Below are positions 32,301 to 42,827 of a stretch of 64,000 nt of DNA, piece by piece. A model generated the notes under the pieces. That model had not been told where the DNA came from and did no database searches. It worked only from the letters and a program-made list of their open reading frames with translations. The translations under genes and the position numbers were made by a program. Origin of the DNA: Sophora flavescens (Eukaryota; Streptophyta; Magnoliopsida; Fabales; Fabaceae); contig CM061069.1 in assembly GCA_030762895.1 (NCBI GenBank), positions 22,087,630 to 22,151,629 of the forward strand, in the 5' to 3' direction. Within the stretch, counting starts at the first letter, position 1. Every line of letters starts with the position of its first letter.

Positions 32301-32915
32301 ATGGAGCACTGGGACCACCCATGGATGACTCAGGATCCAGGGTTCCCCCTCTCGGGGACCTGTGAGGTGGAGTGCTTAGACCTGCATGGGTGGCTTGTGG
32401 ACCCGATCACCCGTTTCACGATATACACGGGTCATATGTCCATCACTATGGGACTTGAGCATGGAGCGCCCATCGGATTTGTTGACTCGTTTCGTTTCGG
32501 CACGACCTTCCCATTTTCAATAGGACAGTCTGATGGACACGTACCACCAATGCCGGCCATGTTCGGGATGGCCCTAGTACCCTTCATGGTACCTTTTGAT
32601 GCCCTGGTACCAGGACCCATACTGGCACCTGCACCTGAACCAGAGCCTAGAATTGCCCCAGTTCCAGAGGATGAAGACCCCGCAGATCCAGTCTATGACC
32701 CGTTGCCCGTTCCTGAGGCCCCAGCACCACCTATGATTAGGGCCACCGGGTCAGAGTCCTCCCGAGTATCCTCCCAACGACTATCATCCCGAGATGCCAG
32801 GGAGTACCGATGGATGATTCAGAGACCCGCCACAGATAAGAGATCTTCTAGTGGTAGTGGAGGCGAGGCAGGCCCGTCAAGACCTCAGGATTACAGCAGG
32901 GGTAGTAGTCTATGA
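32301..32915 (+). CDS. LTR-encoded ORF of gypsy-1 (unknown protein)
   Basis: This is an open frame of 204 codons inside the 3' LTR in the sense of the element. The ATG at 32301 follows a pyrimidine/AT stretch ending TTTACCTCAG (a good splice acceptor at 32285), so the coding exon is probably spliced to an upstream LTR leader. The N-terminal half is aromatic-rich: M-E-H-W-D-H-P-W-M-T, then H-G-W-L-V-D-P-I-T-R-F-T-I-Y-T-G-H-M and F-R-F-G-T-T-F-P. A proline- and acid-rich stretch follows (P-A-P-E-P-E-P, then E-D-E-D-P-A-D-P-V-Y-D-P), and a Ser/Arg/Gly-rich tail. No stop interrupts it, although every gag-pol domain of the element is broken. The Tekay-like LTR ORF at 20585-21096 shares the W-L/V-V/I-D/N-P...R...Y-T-G motif, the aromatic Y/F-R-F segment and the acidic D-P-rich tail. 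I recognise no known domain. Confidence 0.6.
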   Translation: MEHWDHPWMTQDPGFPLSGTCEVECLDLHGWLVDPITRFTIYTGHMSITMGLEHGAPIGFVDSFRFGTTFPFSIGQSDGHVPPMPAMFGMALVPFMVPFDALVPGPILAPAPEPEPRIAPVPEDEDPADPVYDPLPVPEAPAPPMIRATGSESSRVSSQRLSSRDAREYRWMIQRPATDKRSSSGSGGEAGPSRPQDYSRGSSL

Positions 32916-33266
32916 TAGCCTAGGCTAGGGCTATTCATGTAGGTGTGTGTGTGTGAGGCTTTTGATGTGTTTTGGTGATGTATCTTTCTTTTGTCCTTTT
33001 TATGTATTTTGTTCTCAGTATGTATCTATGTTGGGATCCTACTGATGGGAATCCCTAGACAGCTCCGTATCTGGATATGATGTATGTGTATTTATGGTTA
33101 TGCTTCTGTATGTATGTGTACACGTTGTTTTATATTTTAAGGTTTAAATTTTCCCGCCGTTTTTAGTATATACGCTTAACGATAATAACACAATTAGTTC
33201 ATAATTATTATGGGTTTTATTTAATTGGATGTTGGGGCGTCTCACCATCCCCAACAAATACGTCCA

Positions 33267-33645
33267 CCATCCCCAACAAATAATGGCAAGACTGTGATGA
33301 AGCTATTCAAAAAGATCACATTTCCAAGATTCGGAGTCCCAAGAGCAGTTATAAGTGATGGAGGTTCGCATTTTATTGAGAAACAATTTAAAAACCTCTT
33401 GAAGAAGTATGGAGTGACTCACAAGGTTGGTACACCAAACCATCCTCAAACAAGCGGGCAAGTGGAGATTTCCAATAGAGAGATCAAGGTTATTTTGGAG
33501 AAGACAGTGTCAAAGTCAAGGAAGGATTGGTCTTTGAAGCTTGATGACGCTTTAGGGGCATACAAGACAGCTTATAAGACTCACATTGGTATGACTCCAT
33601 TCCGGTTGATTTAGGGTAAGCCATGTCATCTTCCAGTTGAGTTAG
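33267..33645 (+). pseudogene. Athila-3 integrase fragment
   Basis: It contains the second half of the integrase core: [34 protein letters not shown], then the D-W-S-x-K-L-D-D-A-L-x-A-Y-K-T segment. A TAG near 33612 cuts it. The matching stretch in the intact-order Athila is about 56720-57010. A 15-bp CCATCCCCAACAAAT is duplicated at 33245 and 33267. Confidence 0.93.
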
Positions 33646-34480
33646 AACACAAGGCATTGTGGGTCATCAAGCTGTTGATTTTGACATGAAGGCAGCGGGG
33701 GAGAAAAGAAAGTTAGAACTTCATGATGGCCGGATCACCTTCCAACTTTTTAATACTGAACACACTCTGAATTTGGCTCAGTTTAATTCAATTTTTAGTT
33801 TGGGGACCCTAATGGATTTATTGCTTCATACTTTTGGGACAGCATCACAAAGGATACCCCTTATGACTCCTCTAGGGCCAAGGCCACTGCCATGGAGCAT
33901 CCCTGTTTCTGTTATATGCACCGTGTCATGTCACATATTATTTTTGGATGTGGAGACAGTGATGGTAATGTCCGAAAGGATGAGCTCATCTTCCTATGGG
34001 CTATGATGAACCGAGTCCTTGTGGACACAGGTTCTTATTTGGTGAGGCGTCTTGCCAAAGTTGGACGGGCATCCAAAGGTACTATTGTTGTTGGAAGGCT
34101 TATTACACCAATAGCCCTTTACTTTGATTATGATTTGGATGGCCTGGAGCAGGCCACTGGTAGGTATGACATTGATTTAGGGGCATGTCTTGCTATTAAA
34201 ATGATTGAAAAAGAAAGATGACACTTATTGCCTTTGTTTGAGTGGTCGTGACTCTCTTTCCCTTCCTAATCCTGAGAGGCTTTCTATTCATAATGAGAAC
34301 AATTGGTACAATCCTGGTGGGAATCACTCTGAGCCATTAGATGTTCAACATACCCTTCCTGCTCCTCCCCGTGTTCCCCCTCGGTCTACTTTTTCTGCAG
34401 GTACTTCATCTGAGGATGCTTATGCTAGGCTCCAAACCTCCATTGAGGCTATTCAGGCAGAACGGGTGCAATTGCGCTAG
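33646..34480 (+). pseudogene. ATHILA ORF-1-like region of Athila-3
   Basis: After integrase remains (K-P-C-H-L-P-V-E near 33620) a different coding region follows in several frames. The frame near 33892-34221 has H-R-V-M-S-H-I-I-F-G, D-E-L-I-F-L-W-A-M-M, V-D-T-G-S-Y-L and G-R-L-I-T-P-I-A-L-Y-F-D-Y-D. This resembles the ATHILA ORF-1 family, which occurs in Athila elements and was once discussed as env-like. It is preceded by L-N-L-A-Q-F-N-S-I-F-S-L-G in another frame, as expected for the N-terminal part of the same domain after frameshifts. The frame to about 34480 ends in a Q/E-rich segment (S-I-E-A-I-Q-A-E-R-V-Q-L). Neither of the other two Athila-type elements here has this region. Confidence 0.65.
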
Positions 34481-35973
34481 GCTAATCAGAATGTGGTGCA
34501 AGCTGTTTATAACTGGCACATATCCCAGGGCCACTTTCCACCACTTGAGTAGGTTTTGTGTCGATTACTCCCTTTTTGCTTTTGCTTACATTGAGGACAC
34601 TGTTGATTTTAAGCTTGGGGGAGTATTGCATTTTCATGCATTAGTTTGTTCTTTTGTTTTGTTTTCATGTTTTGTATTCGCATGTTGCATGTTGTATATT
34701 GAATTACATTTCTAAAAAAAATTCAAAATTTGCATTGCATTTTCACACTATCATTTCTCTTCTTTTTTTTTTAAGTTGAACTTTGTGCCCTTTCTTTTGA
34801 GGATTATGAGATGGTATTAATTTGGAACCCAATTTGTTGATCTTTGTGGTAGGCAACTGGCATGATTTTATTGATAGTTGAGGTAATCTTTTGATGGTTG
34901 ATAATTAGCTTGTGGTTCTCTGAATTTGTGCTTTTCATTGATTTTTGAACAACTAAATGTGAGATTTGAGCCTTCATGGGATGTATACACTACATGATTT
35001 TATTTGCTCTCATTCTTTGTGTTGAGTGACAATTCCTCATTGATGTTGTGCTCTAGAACTTGATTTGAAACCATTTTAAGGCGAAATTTTTGTTTGCATG
35101 CTTGAATGTGATAAAGGCATCTTAGGTATTTTTCTAGGCCTTCTAAAATAATTGTCACACTTTCATTCATTAGTTGCCCATCTTGAGCCTATTGGATAAT
35201 TATTTTTCTTGATGCGTATGATGATTCATTGTTGGTAATCAAGTAGAATATTAAATGGAGCAAATTGTGTTTGAAAGTTGTGTTGGGAATTATATGTTTT
35301 TGAGCCTTCTTCTTCTCAAATAAAAAAAATGTTCATGAAGTCTCTTCCCTTAGTTAAATAAAAAATATATATATGAGGGGAGTTGGAAAATAAAGCTTAA
35401 AAAAGTTATGAGAAGAAAGCTTGAAAGAGAAAGATAAGGAAGAAAGAAAGAAAAAAAAACACGATTGGAAATGTGGAGTTATGCTCTTGATATGAAAAGA
35501 AAAAAAATTGCATTTGCTCCATTTTTGTTCTATTGGGTTACTTGTGCTTATTAAAAAAATTGTTAGCCCTTTGTGTATACCTTCCTTTCTTTACCCTTCC
35601 TAACATCATTCCCATGGCCCCGTTCCAACCATTGAAAGACCTTTTGATTCTTGTATGCATGCAATTTATTAGTGGAAATTTGGTTTCTTATCAAGCTTAT
35701 GGAAGTGCATCTTCTTTGAGGAATCTTGAGCGCATTGTCTTTATCCTTAAACACTTTGAGTGTGGTTAGCAGAGTGACCCTATTTCGGTGATGAGCATGA
35801 ATTCTGAGAACTTTAGCCTCTAATTTGACTTGATTTTGGTCACCTCTCTATTTCTTGGATCGCCTTTGCCTATTGCTTGGTTGTTTGTTTTCTCGGGTTC
35901 CTCATTTAATATTGTCTCATGATCCCACATCTTTGTTTGGCCTTAATTATTGCTTAAGGACAAGCAAGGTCTT
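34481..35973 (+). other. Noncoding 3' region of Athila-3
   Basis: There is no credible ORF. It has an internal AAGCTTGGGGGAG tract near 34611, TAGTTGCCCATCTTGAGCCT near 35166, the CATGGCCCCGTTCCAACC block at 35609-35650, and GGACAAGCAAGG before the polypurine tract AAGCTTTGGGGAGTT (35974-35988). Confidence 0.7.
35609..35650 (+). other. Conserved noncoding block, Athila-3 copy
   Basis: TCCCATGGCCCCGTTCCAAC, a short spacer, then AAAGACCTTTTGATT. Counterparts are at 30230-30272 and 58484-58527. Confidence 0.7.
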
Positions 35974-35988
35974 AAGCTTTGGGGAGTT

Positions 35989-37375
35989 TGATGTGTGTGA
36001 AACATGCATATATTTTCATATTAGTTAGCATTTAATTGTTACATTTTCTAGCACAATTTTTGGTAATTTTTAGCATTTAGCATGCATTTTGTATTTTACC
36101 TTTAGTTCGGATGATTTATGTTTGTTTTTGTTGCACAAGTAGGTGGATTGCAAGTTCTACAGGTTAGCCATGGAATGTACCACACCCACGGATGGTTTTG
36201 CATTATTTCTTTCAGCAGCTGAAGGTTCCATAGCCTGACCATGGAACCTGCCATGGCCATGGAACATAGAGGAGCATCCCAGAAAACAGCTAAAAGATCC
36301 ACGGCCAGCCCATGGACCATTCCACGGCCATGGATCTTGGTAACCCATGCTGCGAGGCTTTGTTTGAAGGAACTGGAACGATCCACTGCCAGCTCCTGGA
36401 ACGTTCCATGGCTGTGGATCGCGTGCGGCAGAACTATAACTCCCAACTTATTATATTTTATTGAGGGAGGAATGGTTACAAATGAAAGAGGATGTTAAAA
36501 GGAATGGAGGGGAGCTCGAAAATCACACAGAAGACACTACAAAACACAAAGAACATCAACGATTAGAGGGATTTTCAAAGGAGATCTCTAGGATTTCTCT
36601 AGTGCTGCAACTCTAAGAGTTTTTCTTCTCCTTCTTTTGTATTTTCTTCTTTAGTCTGAATGTTACTTTGGTTTCATGTGGATTTTATTATGAATATGTT
36701 TGAGTAGTTTCTTTATTCTTGGATGAGGGATTATCCCAATTTGTTATTGACAATGTCTTTATATTTTCTCTCCTTAACCTATGAATTATGTCTATGATTC
36801 AGTTTTGCACACCAACTGTTTGTGAATATGTGGCCATATGTTTTACATGATTATTGATCTTAAGGGATGAACTGAAAGGTGAACCTTAATTTTAGAACTC
36901 CAAAACTGCACTTGAATTGTTAATCATGAAAGTAGATTAACTTTCCTTGAAGCAATTCTTGAATTATCATTATTCTTAAAGGGTTCATCTTAATTTGAAT
37001 TCCATGAAAATAGGTATTGGATTATTTTTGGGCACGTTATCGTATTCTGAAAGGGAACGGTAATTAATTAGGATAATTCGCTTTCATATATAATTTAGAT
37101 TGATTAAGGGGATGCTTTTGTTATAGACTTGTCGATACTTTTGTCATGAATCATGATTCCTAGAGTTGTTTATAAATTGTTTTCCTTATCCAACTCTTAA
37201 ATTGTCTTATAAATTTTGTTATTTCGGAATTATCTTTTCTTGGTTACTTTAATTTCTTGAAAAAATTGATTCATCTAGATAATCATAATTGTGTGTAATT
37301 GGTACTCAACAACACAGTCCTAGGGGAATGATATTTTACTACTTGGCATAATCGTGCACTTGCTATTTACACAAC
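35989..37375 (+). repeat. Athila-3 3' LTR
   Basis: It starts TGATGTGTGTGAAAC after the polypurine tract. It carries a palindrome array at 36166-36420 followed by an AT-rich promoter-like stretch. The end, near TTGCTATTTACACA, is not fixed because no second LTR or target duplication is visible; it is judged from the ACTTGC motif that precedes the LTR end in the other Athila elements. Confidence 0.65.
36166..36420 (+). repeat. CCATGG-type palindrome array in the Athila-3 LTR
   Basis: Units include GGTTCCAT...ATGGAACC (with a 9-bp spacer), CCATGGCCATGG, GATCCACGGCC...CCATGG followed by CCACGGCCATGGATC, and a third weaker GATCCA...TGGATC unit. The spacing resembles the CATCACGGCC arrays of the other Athila LTRs. 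Confidence 0.85.
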
Positions 37376-37377
37376 AT

Positions 37378-37869
37378 CCTCCCCCTTGCAATTGGATAAA
37401 GTGTAACACTGATGGAGCAACTAAAGGTTCTCGGGGGTTGGCCTCATGTGGAGGAATTTTCAGAGATAAAAGTGGGGCAGCTTTAGGTTGCTTTGGGATT
37501 AATTTTGGTATTAACTATGCTTTTCATGCCGAATTAATACGAGCTATGATAGCAATTGAAATACCTATAAAGAAAGGGTGGCATAATTTGTGGTTGGAAT
37601 GTGACTCTAACTTAGTGATTTTGTCTTTCAAGTCTCCTGGCATTGTTCCTTGGAGATTAAGAAATAGGTGGAACAATTGTTTATTTTTAATTAGGAACAT
37701 AAACTTTGTCCCAACACATATATATCGAGAGGACAATTCTTGTGCTGATAAAATTGCCTCTCTTAGTTTTAGCTTCAATGGTTTACATTGGTGGGACACT
37801 ATACCTAGTTTGATTAGAGATGATTTTTTTCGTAATAGGGTAGGTCTTCCCTATTATAGATTTAAATAA
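37378..37869 (+). pseudogene. RNase H-like C-terminal domain of a LINE-type element, 5' truncated
   Basis: The frame is open up to the TAA at 37867. It starts at N-W-I-K-C-N-T-D-G-A and continues S-C-G-G-I-F-R-D, A-E-L-I-R-A-M-I-A-I, L-W-L-E-C-D-S-N-L-V and Y-R-E-D-N-S-C-A-D. This is the plant RVT_3-type RNase H fold with the catalytic D, E, D and final D positions visible. The C-terminal I-R-D-D-F-F-R-N-R-V-G-L-P-Y-Y-R-F is typical of the end of plant L1-like non-LTR retrotransposons, and a T-rich 3' region follows. The 5' part was cut off by Athila-3. A host gene of the same fold remains possible. Confidence 0.6.
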
Positions 37870-38212
37870 TGTTGCAAGGGTTTTGGTTGATGCCCCCCTT
37901 GTTTTTTTTTTTTTGGTATTCTTTCTCTTTTATTAATGAATTTTTGGTATGCTGCATATGATTGGCAACTCCTGAGGTGTCAACCTAGTTGGGATGTCAG
38001 GTTGTTGTAGTGCTGCTTTTGCATGCCAATCTTTGCTTAAAGAAAAAAATAAATAACTACCATGCGTTATTGGTTGTTGGATAAATTTCACTGTTGTAAT
38101 TTTATCTGCTGAACACACTTGTCTGGATCAGTAAATATATTGAGTTCTAGACATAACCAAATAACTGTTATGCAGTGAGAGAAACATTTTTTTAGCATTA
38201 AAACCCTGAATT

Positions 38213-38270
<58 letters not shown>

Positions 38271-38628
38271 TGTCCTAATTGGGTTCTCTTCTAAAGTTTG
38301 AAGTATCATTCAGCTTCTAGCTTCCTTTAAAGTCGTGTCCCATTCTATATTCTTGAGTATCTCTTTTCTTCCAAGTTAGAAATAGTTCTGTTATAAAATT
38401 CATCATAAAGAACAAATAATTTTTTTTTCCTTCCTAAAATTGCTTTATACTAGGAAGACAGACTTTGTGGTTAAGCAAATGCTTTGTGATTTGCATTTCT
38501 ACAATCTGTTTGATGTTTGATGTTGAATGGAATGTCTACAATAGTCGGTACCTAACGAATGATTTGGATGATTTTTTCATGAGTTTTATTATTTGTGTAA
38601 CTAATTAGATGAATAGTTTGATGTTTTA
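37870..38628. other. 3' flank of the LINE-like sequence with a long AT repeat
   Basis: A T-run near 37904-37914 is followed by AT-rich sequence with no gene. An (AT)27 microsatellite occupies 38215-38268. This may be original low-copy DNA between the two transposon stacks. Confidence 0.5.
38215..38268. repeat. (AT)27 microsatellite
   Basis: 54 bp of uninterrupted AT. Confidence 0.97.
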
Positions 38629-39885
38629 TGTAATACCCTAGAATTTTATTATAGTTAATTTGATAAAAAAAATATTGGTTATTAAAATGTATAGTACAAA
38701 TAAAATATAATTAATGGGTTTAGTGTAAAAATTTAATAGTATAAGGATTTATTGAAATTACTTAATTATTATAAAAAATGTAAAATATATTTATAAATAT
38801 ACATATATAAATATAAGTAAGTGGCGTGCAGGGGCATTAAGCCCAAGTAACCTTTTATTCACTTTTGGCTTTTGCCAAAAGCAATTCATATAGGATTTAA
38901 AAATTAAAAAAAAATGCTAATGATAAAAGGGAAAAATGTCAGGGACTTAGGGATTTTTGTTTTGGAATGTAAACATAAGGGATATTGGCACTGCACCGCA
39001 TAGGGACCATAACAAGGGAGTGCATTCTTATAAGCGTTCTTTTCGTTGGCAGAACAACGGCAGCAACACACAGATCCAAGAACACAAGTAAAGGGAAGAA
39101 GAATTTTTAAGGAAATACTAGCTTTTGTCAAGGATTTTTTTTTTTTTTTTGAGGATTTTGGAGGTCTTCAAGAGGTGAGTAACAATACGTTTTAATAACC
39201 ATTTTCATGGTATATGTGTTTGTTGTGTTGACAGTAATTTACCCTAAAGTTTTGAGAGATTTTAATTGAATGATGCATGTTATTATAACCAATTTTCTAA
39301 AATTGGGGGCTTTCATAAATATGGGGATAATTGTTCAATTGACATTATGATGTTCATGATTGTCGTATTGTACCTACAAATTTATTTGATAACATGATGT
39401 ATTTTTATTTGGCATGCATGATAAGACTGAATGTTTAGTTTATGATTAATGAGTTGTTATACGTATGAGACTTGAAATATGTTACTTATGATATATTGTA
39501 TGATGTTTGCCGCAATACCGCCTATGATAGGGGTATCTAAGAGTAATACCGCCATAATGGGGTATCGAAAGTAACATCGCCATGTAATTGGGGTGTCGAA
39601 ATTGAGCAATACCGCCTAGAAAGAGGTATCGAAAGTAACACTGTCACACGTTGGGGTGTCAAAAAGGGAGAAATACCGCCATGTGCACATGGGAGGTATC
39701 GAAATGGAAATGTCCCCGACAAGAGGGTGACATCGAAACACTCATCTTGAGTAGGGGTGGGCAATGAGACGCCATTGTCATCTAATGTGTGAATTTATGG
39801 CATGCCGGCAAGAGGCCAATTTATTTTTGAGGTCTTCGGGTCATTTGGATTAATCTAGAATTTACTTGGTATCTAGAATTTATTT
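38629..39885 (+). repeat. Gypsy-3 5' LTR fragment
   Basis: It starts TGTAATACCCTAG. The first 150 bp match 62952 onward closely; after an ACTTAATTATTATA motif the two sides diverge. It includes degenerate tandem repeats (39512-39745). The right limit is approximate. Confidence 0.7.
39512..39745. repeat. Degenerate tandem repeats (about 45-bp period)
   Basis: Alternating AATACCGCC and GGGGTATCGAAAGTAA motifs recur about five times with drift (AATACCGCCATAATGGGG, ACATCGCCATGTAATTGGGG, ATACCGCCTAGAAAGAGG). Similar internal boxes occur in the other Tekay-like LTRs here. Confidence 0.85.
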
Positions 39886-39897
39886 TGCTTGTTCAAC

Positions 39898-42367
39898 AAC
39901 TAATTTTCGTTCATCCGAGGGTTTTCTTCCTTGACTTTTCTTTTGTGATCACAAAAGTAAGGTTGAACAAAGTCTATGTTATTCAATATATAGAAATGTG
40001 TTTGAAGCACTTCCTCCCGACCCTTGCTCTTAATCATTACAACATGTGTACCCTTACCTTGACATCTTCTCTCATCATGAAGAGGCTTAGGAACCCCTAT
40101 AGGATCCGTGTTAGGAAGGTAGTCTGAACAAAACTCAATAGATTCTTCTGCAACGTACCTTTGAACAATAGATGCTTCGGGACAGTGTGGATTCTTCACA
40201 TATCCTTTCAAAATCTCATGTATCGCTCAACTGGGTACATCCACCTCAAAAAAATGGAGCCACATAATCTAATCTCCCTCACTAAATGAGCAATTAAGTG
40301 AACTATGACGTCGAAAAATGAAGGAGGAAAATACATCTCCAATTGGCACAAGATTATGGCAGCCTCAACTTCCAAGTCATCCATATTATGAGGGTTACGA
40401 CTTTGCTACATATAGCATTGAAGAATGAGCACAACCTAGTTATGGTATGTCTAATATTTTTAGGAGCAATACCACAAATAGCCACGGGCAATAGTTGTTG
40501 CATCAAGACGTGGCAATCATGAGACTTTAAGCCAACTAATTTGAGATCACTTGAGACAAGACTCTTGACATTTGAAGAGTAACTATGTGGAACTTTGATG
40601 CCCTGAAGACACTCACAAAAACTTTGTCTCTCTTTTTTTGATAAAGTATGTCATGCTGGAGGAAAATATGTCCGCTTACCATCCTCAACAACGGGAGCTA
40701 ACTTCTCTCGTATACCCATCGCAATGAGATCGAGACGAGCACTCACGCCATCCTTTGTCTTGCCGTGAATGTTGAGAAGCATTCTGATTAAACTATCACA
40801 CATATTTTTCTCCACATGCATCACATCAATACAATGTCTGACATCAAGCTTACACCAGTATGGGAGATCAAAGAATATCGACCTCTTCTTCCATATGTTT
40901 TTCTCACTAGCCTTAGCCTTCTTTTTGGCCTTTCCGAAGATAACATTGATGTGCTTCACCCGTTGATAAACTTGCTCTCCATTTAAGGCCGTCAGAGCAT
41001 TTTCACTCTCTTAGCATCCGTTAAAAGTTTTTTCATCTTACGATATGGGTGATCACGTCTAAGAAATTTCTGATGTCCAAGGTAAACTGTCTTCCTTCTG
41101 TGATGCAACTGAGTGAATCAAGTGCCTTCTTCACATATAGGGCATGCTTTATACCCCTTAACACTATACCCGGACAAGTTCCCGTATGTTGGAAAGTCAT
41201 TGATGGTGCAAAATAACATGGCACGCAGCTTGAAAGTATCGTGAGAATACCCATCAACTACATCAACACCTTCCACCCACAGCTCTTTCAAGTCATCAAT
41301 CAAGGGACTTAGATAAACATCTAAGTCATTTCCCGGTTGCTTTGGGCCCAACATCATCATAGATAACATCATTTATTTGTGCTTCATGCACAACCAAGGA
41401 GGTAAGTTGTAAATTATCAGGATAACAGGCCATGAACTATGAATACTACTTAAGTTACCAAAGTATCAATCTTCTTCCATTTCACAGAACCAGTCGGATA
41501 GCGAACCCGTCCATCACGTTTCCTCTCATCATCATACCAGCTAAGGTTCTTTGCATCTTTTACATTAGCAAACAATCGCTTGAACCTTGGAATTATTGGA
41601 AGATACCACAACACCATCGCATGAGGACCCTTTTTTTCACTTGACAACTAGAATCATCAAGATCATCACCATCATCACCATCCTTCACTTTGTAGCGTGA
41701 TAACCCACACTTGGGGTAATCGTGCATCTCTTCATAATCACTTGTGTACAACATGCAACCATTGGGGCATGTGTGTATCTTATTATACTCCATACCCATC
41801 GGACACAATACCTTCTTCGCCTCATAGTTACGGTCAGGTAATGTGTTGCCCTCTGGAAGCAAGTCTTTCAATAATTCAAGCAATTCGGTGAAGCTTTTAT
41901 CGCTCCAACCATTTCTTGCCTTCAGACAAACCAATTTTAACACCACCGACAACCGTGTATAAGTAGTACATCCCGGATACAAAGGCTTATCCGCATCACT
42001 GCATAATCTTTCATACACATGAGCTCGTTGAAAAGATTCTTGTCAAATATCACGGATCATGTCCTCTACTCGATCATCCTCCATATCTACGTCAACGTCC
42101 TCACATTGGGAGACACTTGGCTTATTATTTAACAACACATCACCATGCCATATCCATCTTGTATAATTTAAGCAAATCCCAAAACAAATTAGATGAGTAC
42201 GTATATCCTTGACCGTACATTTCGTTGTATTCAAACATTTGACACAAGGACAACAGGACATTCATTTACTATTAGGATCATTCCTTTGAGTGAATTTTAT
42301 AAACTCTTCCACTCCCTTTAGATACTCATCACTTGTGCGTTTACAAACCATCCAACTACGATCCATA
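39898..42367 (-). pseudogene. TNP2-like CACTA-2 transposase, heavily frameshifted
   Basis: The ATG at 42367 opens M-D-R-S-W-M with the transposase-associated domain (E-Y-L-K-G-V-E-E-F-I, C-P-C-V-K-C-L-N, H-L-I-C-F-G-I). A TGA early in this exon and several frame changes follow. Block 42018-41593 has the TNP2 start (C-P-N-G-C-M-L-Y, C-G-L-S-R-Y-K). Block 41647-41450 has L-W-Y-L-P-I-I-P-R-F-K-R-L-F. Block 41372-41118 has D-L-D-V-Y-L-S-P-L-I-D-D-L, I-N-D-F-P-T-Y-G-N-L-S-G and C-P-I-C. Block 40959-40651 has F-F-D-L-P-Y-W and H-C-I-D-V-M-H-V-E-K-N. Block 40211-39900 is the end of DUF4218 (F-Y-I-L-N-N... Q-P-Y-F). It is more decayed than the CACTA-1 copy but retains DUF4218. Confidence 0.88.
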
Positions 42368-42827
42368 GCTAGATAGGTTCTATAGATATACACACATATA
42401 TCCAATATAAGCACAATAGGGGAGATTGGAAAAGCGAACTAGTATTTGAAAACCTATCTAACAACCATATATATTCACCACTACACTCTATCCCTCTTTG
42501 AAAACCTAACAACCATATATACACACCACTAATTAAAGAGTTGCTGAGAAATTTCATTTTCAAAGGGTCAGTGAGTTCTACAGTAATTTTTTTTCTTTTG
42601 ACAATAGAAGCTATAAACAACTATGCCCTTTAGATATTTCAATATAACATAGATTTTATGTGACCAACAATAAGCATTAAGCATATCAGAACCAATCATG
42701 GCCCCATATAATAACAGCAAACCATTTTACCAAACCAGGATCAGCTATAGTGAATGTATGAAATCAGTGACATGGTGTAAAAGAACACTATCAATCAGAG
42801 AAATTTCTTTCTAAAATAAAATCCAGA
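42368..42827 (-). other. CACTA-2 sequence upstream of the transposase
   Basis: AT-rich noncoding sequence with no gene. It ends in the CCAGA duplication (42823-42827) that flanks the next insertion. Confidence 0.5.

Larger units (their letters stand above)
6251..33244 (+). mobile_element. Gypsy-1: Tekay-like chromovirus (Ty3/gypsy), defective and triply interrupted
   Basis: The order on the plus strand is: 5' LTR tail, tRNA-iMet primer site, gag, protease, RT, RNase H, integrase, chromodomain, polypurine tract, 3' LTR. It is interrupted by CACTA-1 (5' LTR), the minus-strand Tekay-like element 10951-24597 and the Athila-lineage element 26833-31985 (3' LTR). Removing the inner elements rejoins the chromodomain codons across the GTCAA target duplication. 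The LTR length after removal is about 3.4 kb, as expected for the Tekay/Del lineage. The target duplication of gypsy-1 itself cannot be checked because its 5' end is outside the window. Confidence 0.9.
24730..33244 (+). repeat. Gypsy-1 3' LTR, interrupted by the element 26833-31985
   Basis: It starts TGTAACATCCG and ends GGGGCGTCTCA; the last 146 bp match 6251-6397. Without the insertion it is about 3.4 kb. It holds palindromic units (25013-25212), an AG-rich leader (25320-25370), a probable R/U5 region to about 26100, ACATGG-containing repeats near 26575-26635, and an LTR ORF (32301-32915). Short open frames at 25437-26001 have no recognisable content. Confidence 0.92.
33245..37375 (+). mobile_element. 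Athila-3: old Athila element, right remnant
   Basis: It begins abruptly in integrase where gypsy-1 ends, so gypsy-1 inserted into it and its 5' part lies left of the window. It contains an integrase fragment, an ATHILA ORF-1-like region, a long noncoding 3' region, a polypurine tract and a 3' LTR from 35989. It is more degraded than the Athila at 50233. Confidence 0.85.

Noticed and set aside
37354..37869. Intact host RNase H gene
   Set aside because: The start is supplied by the Athila-3 LTR end, and the N-terminal part is missing. The C terminus matches the usual end of L1-like elements.
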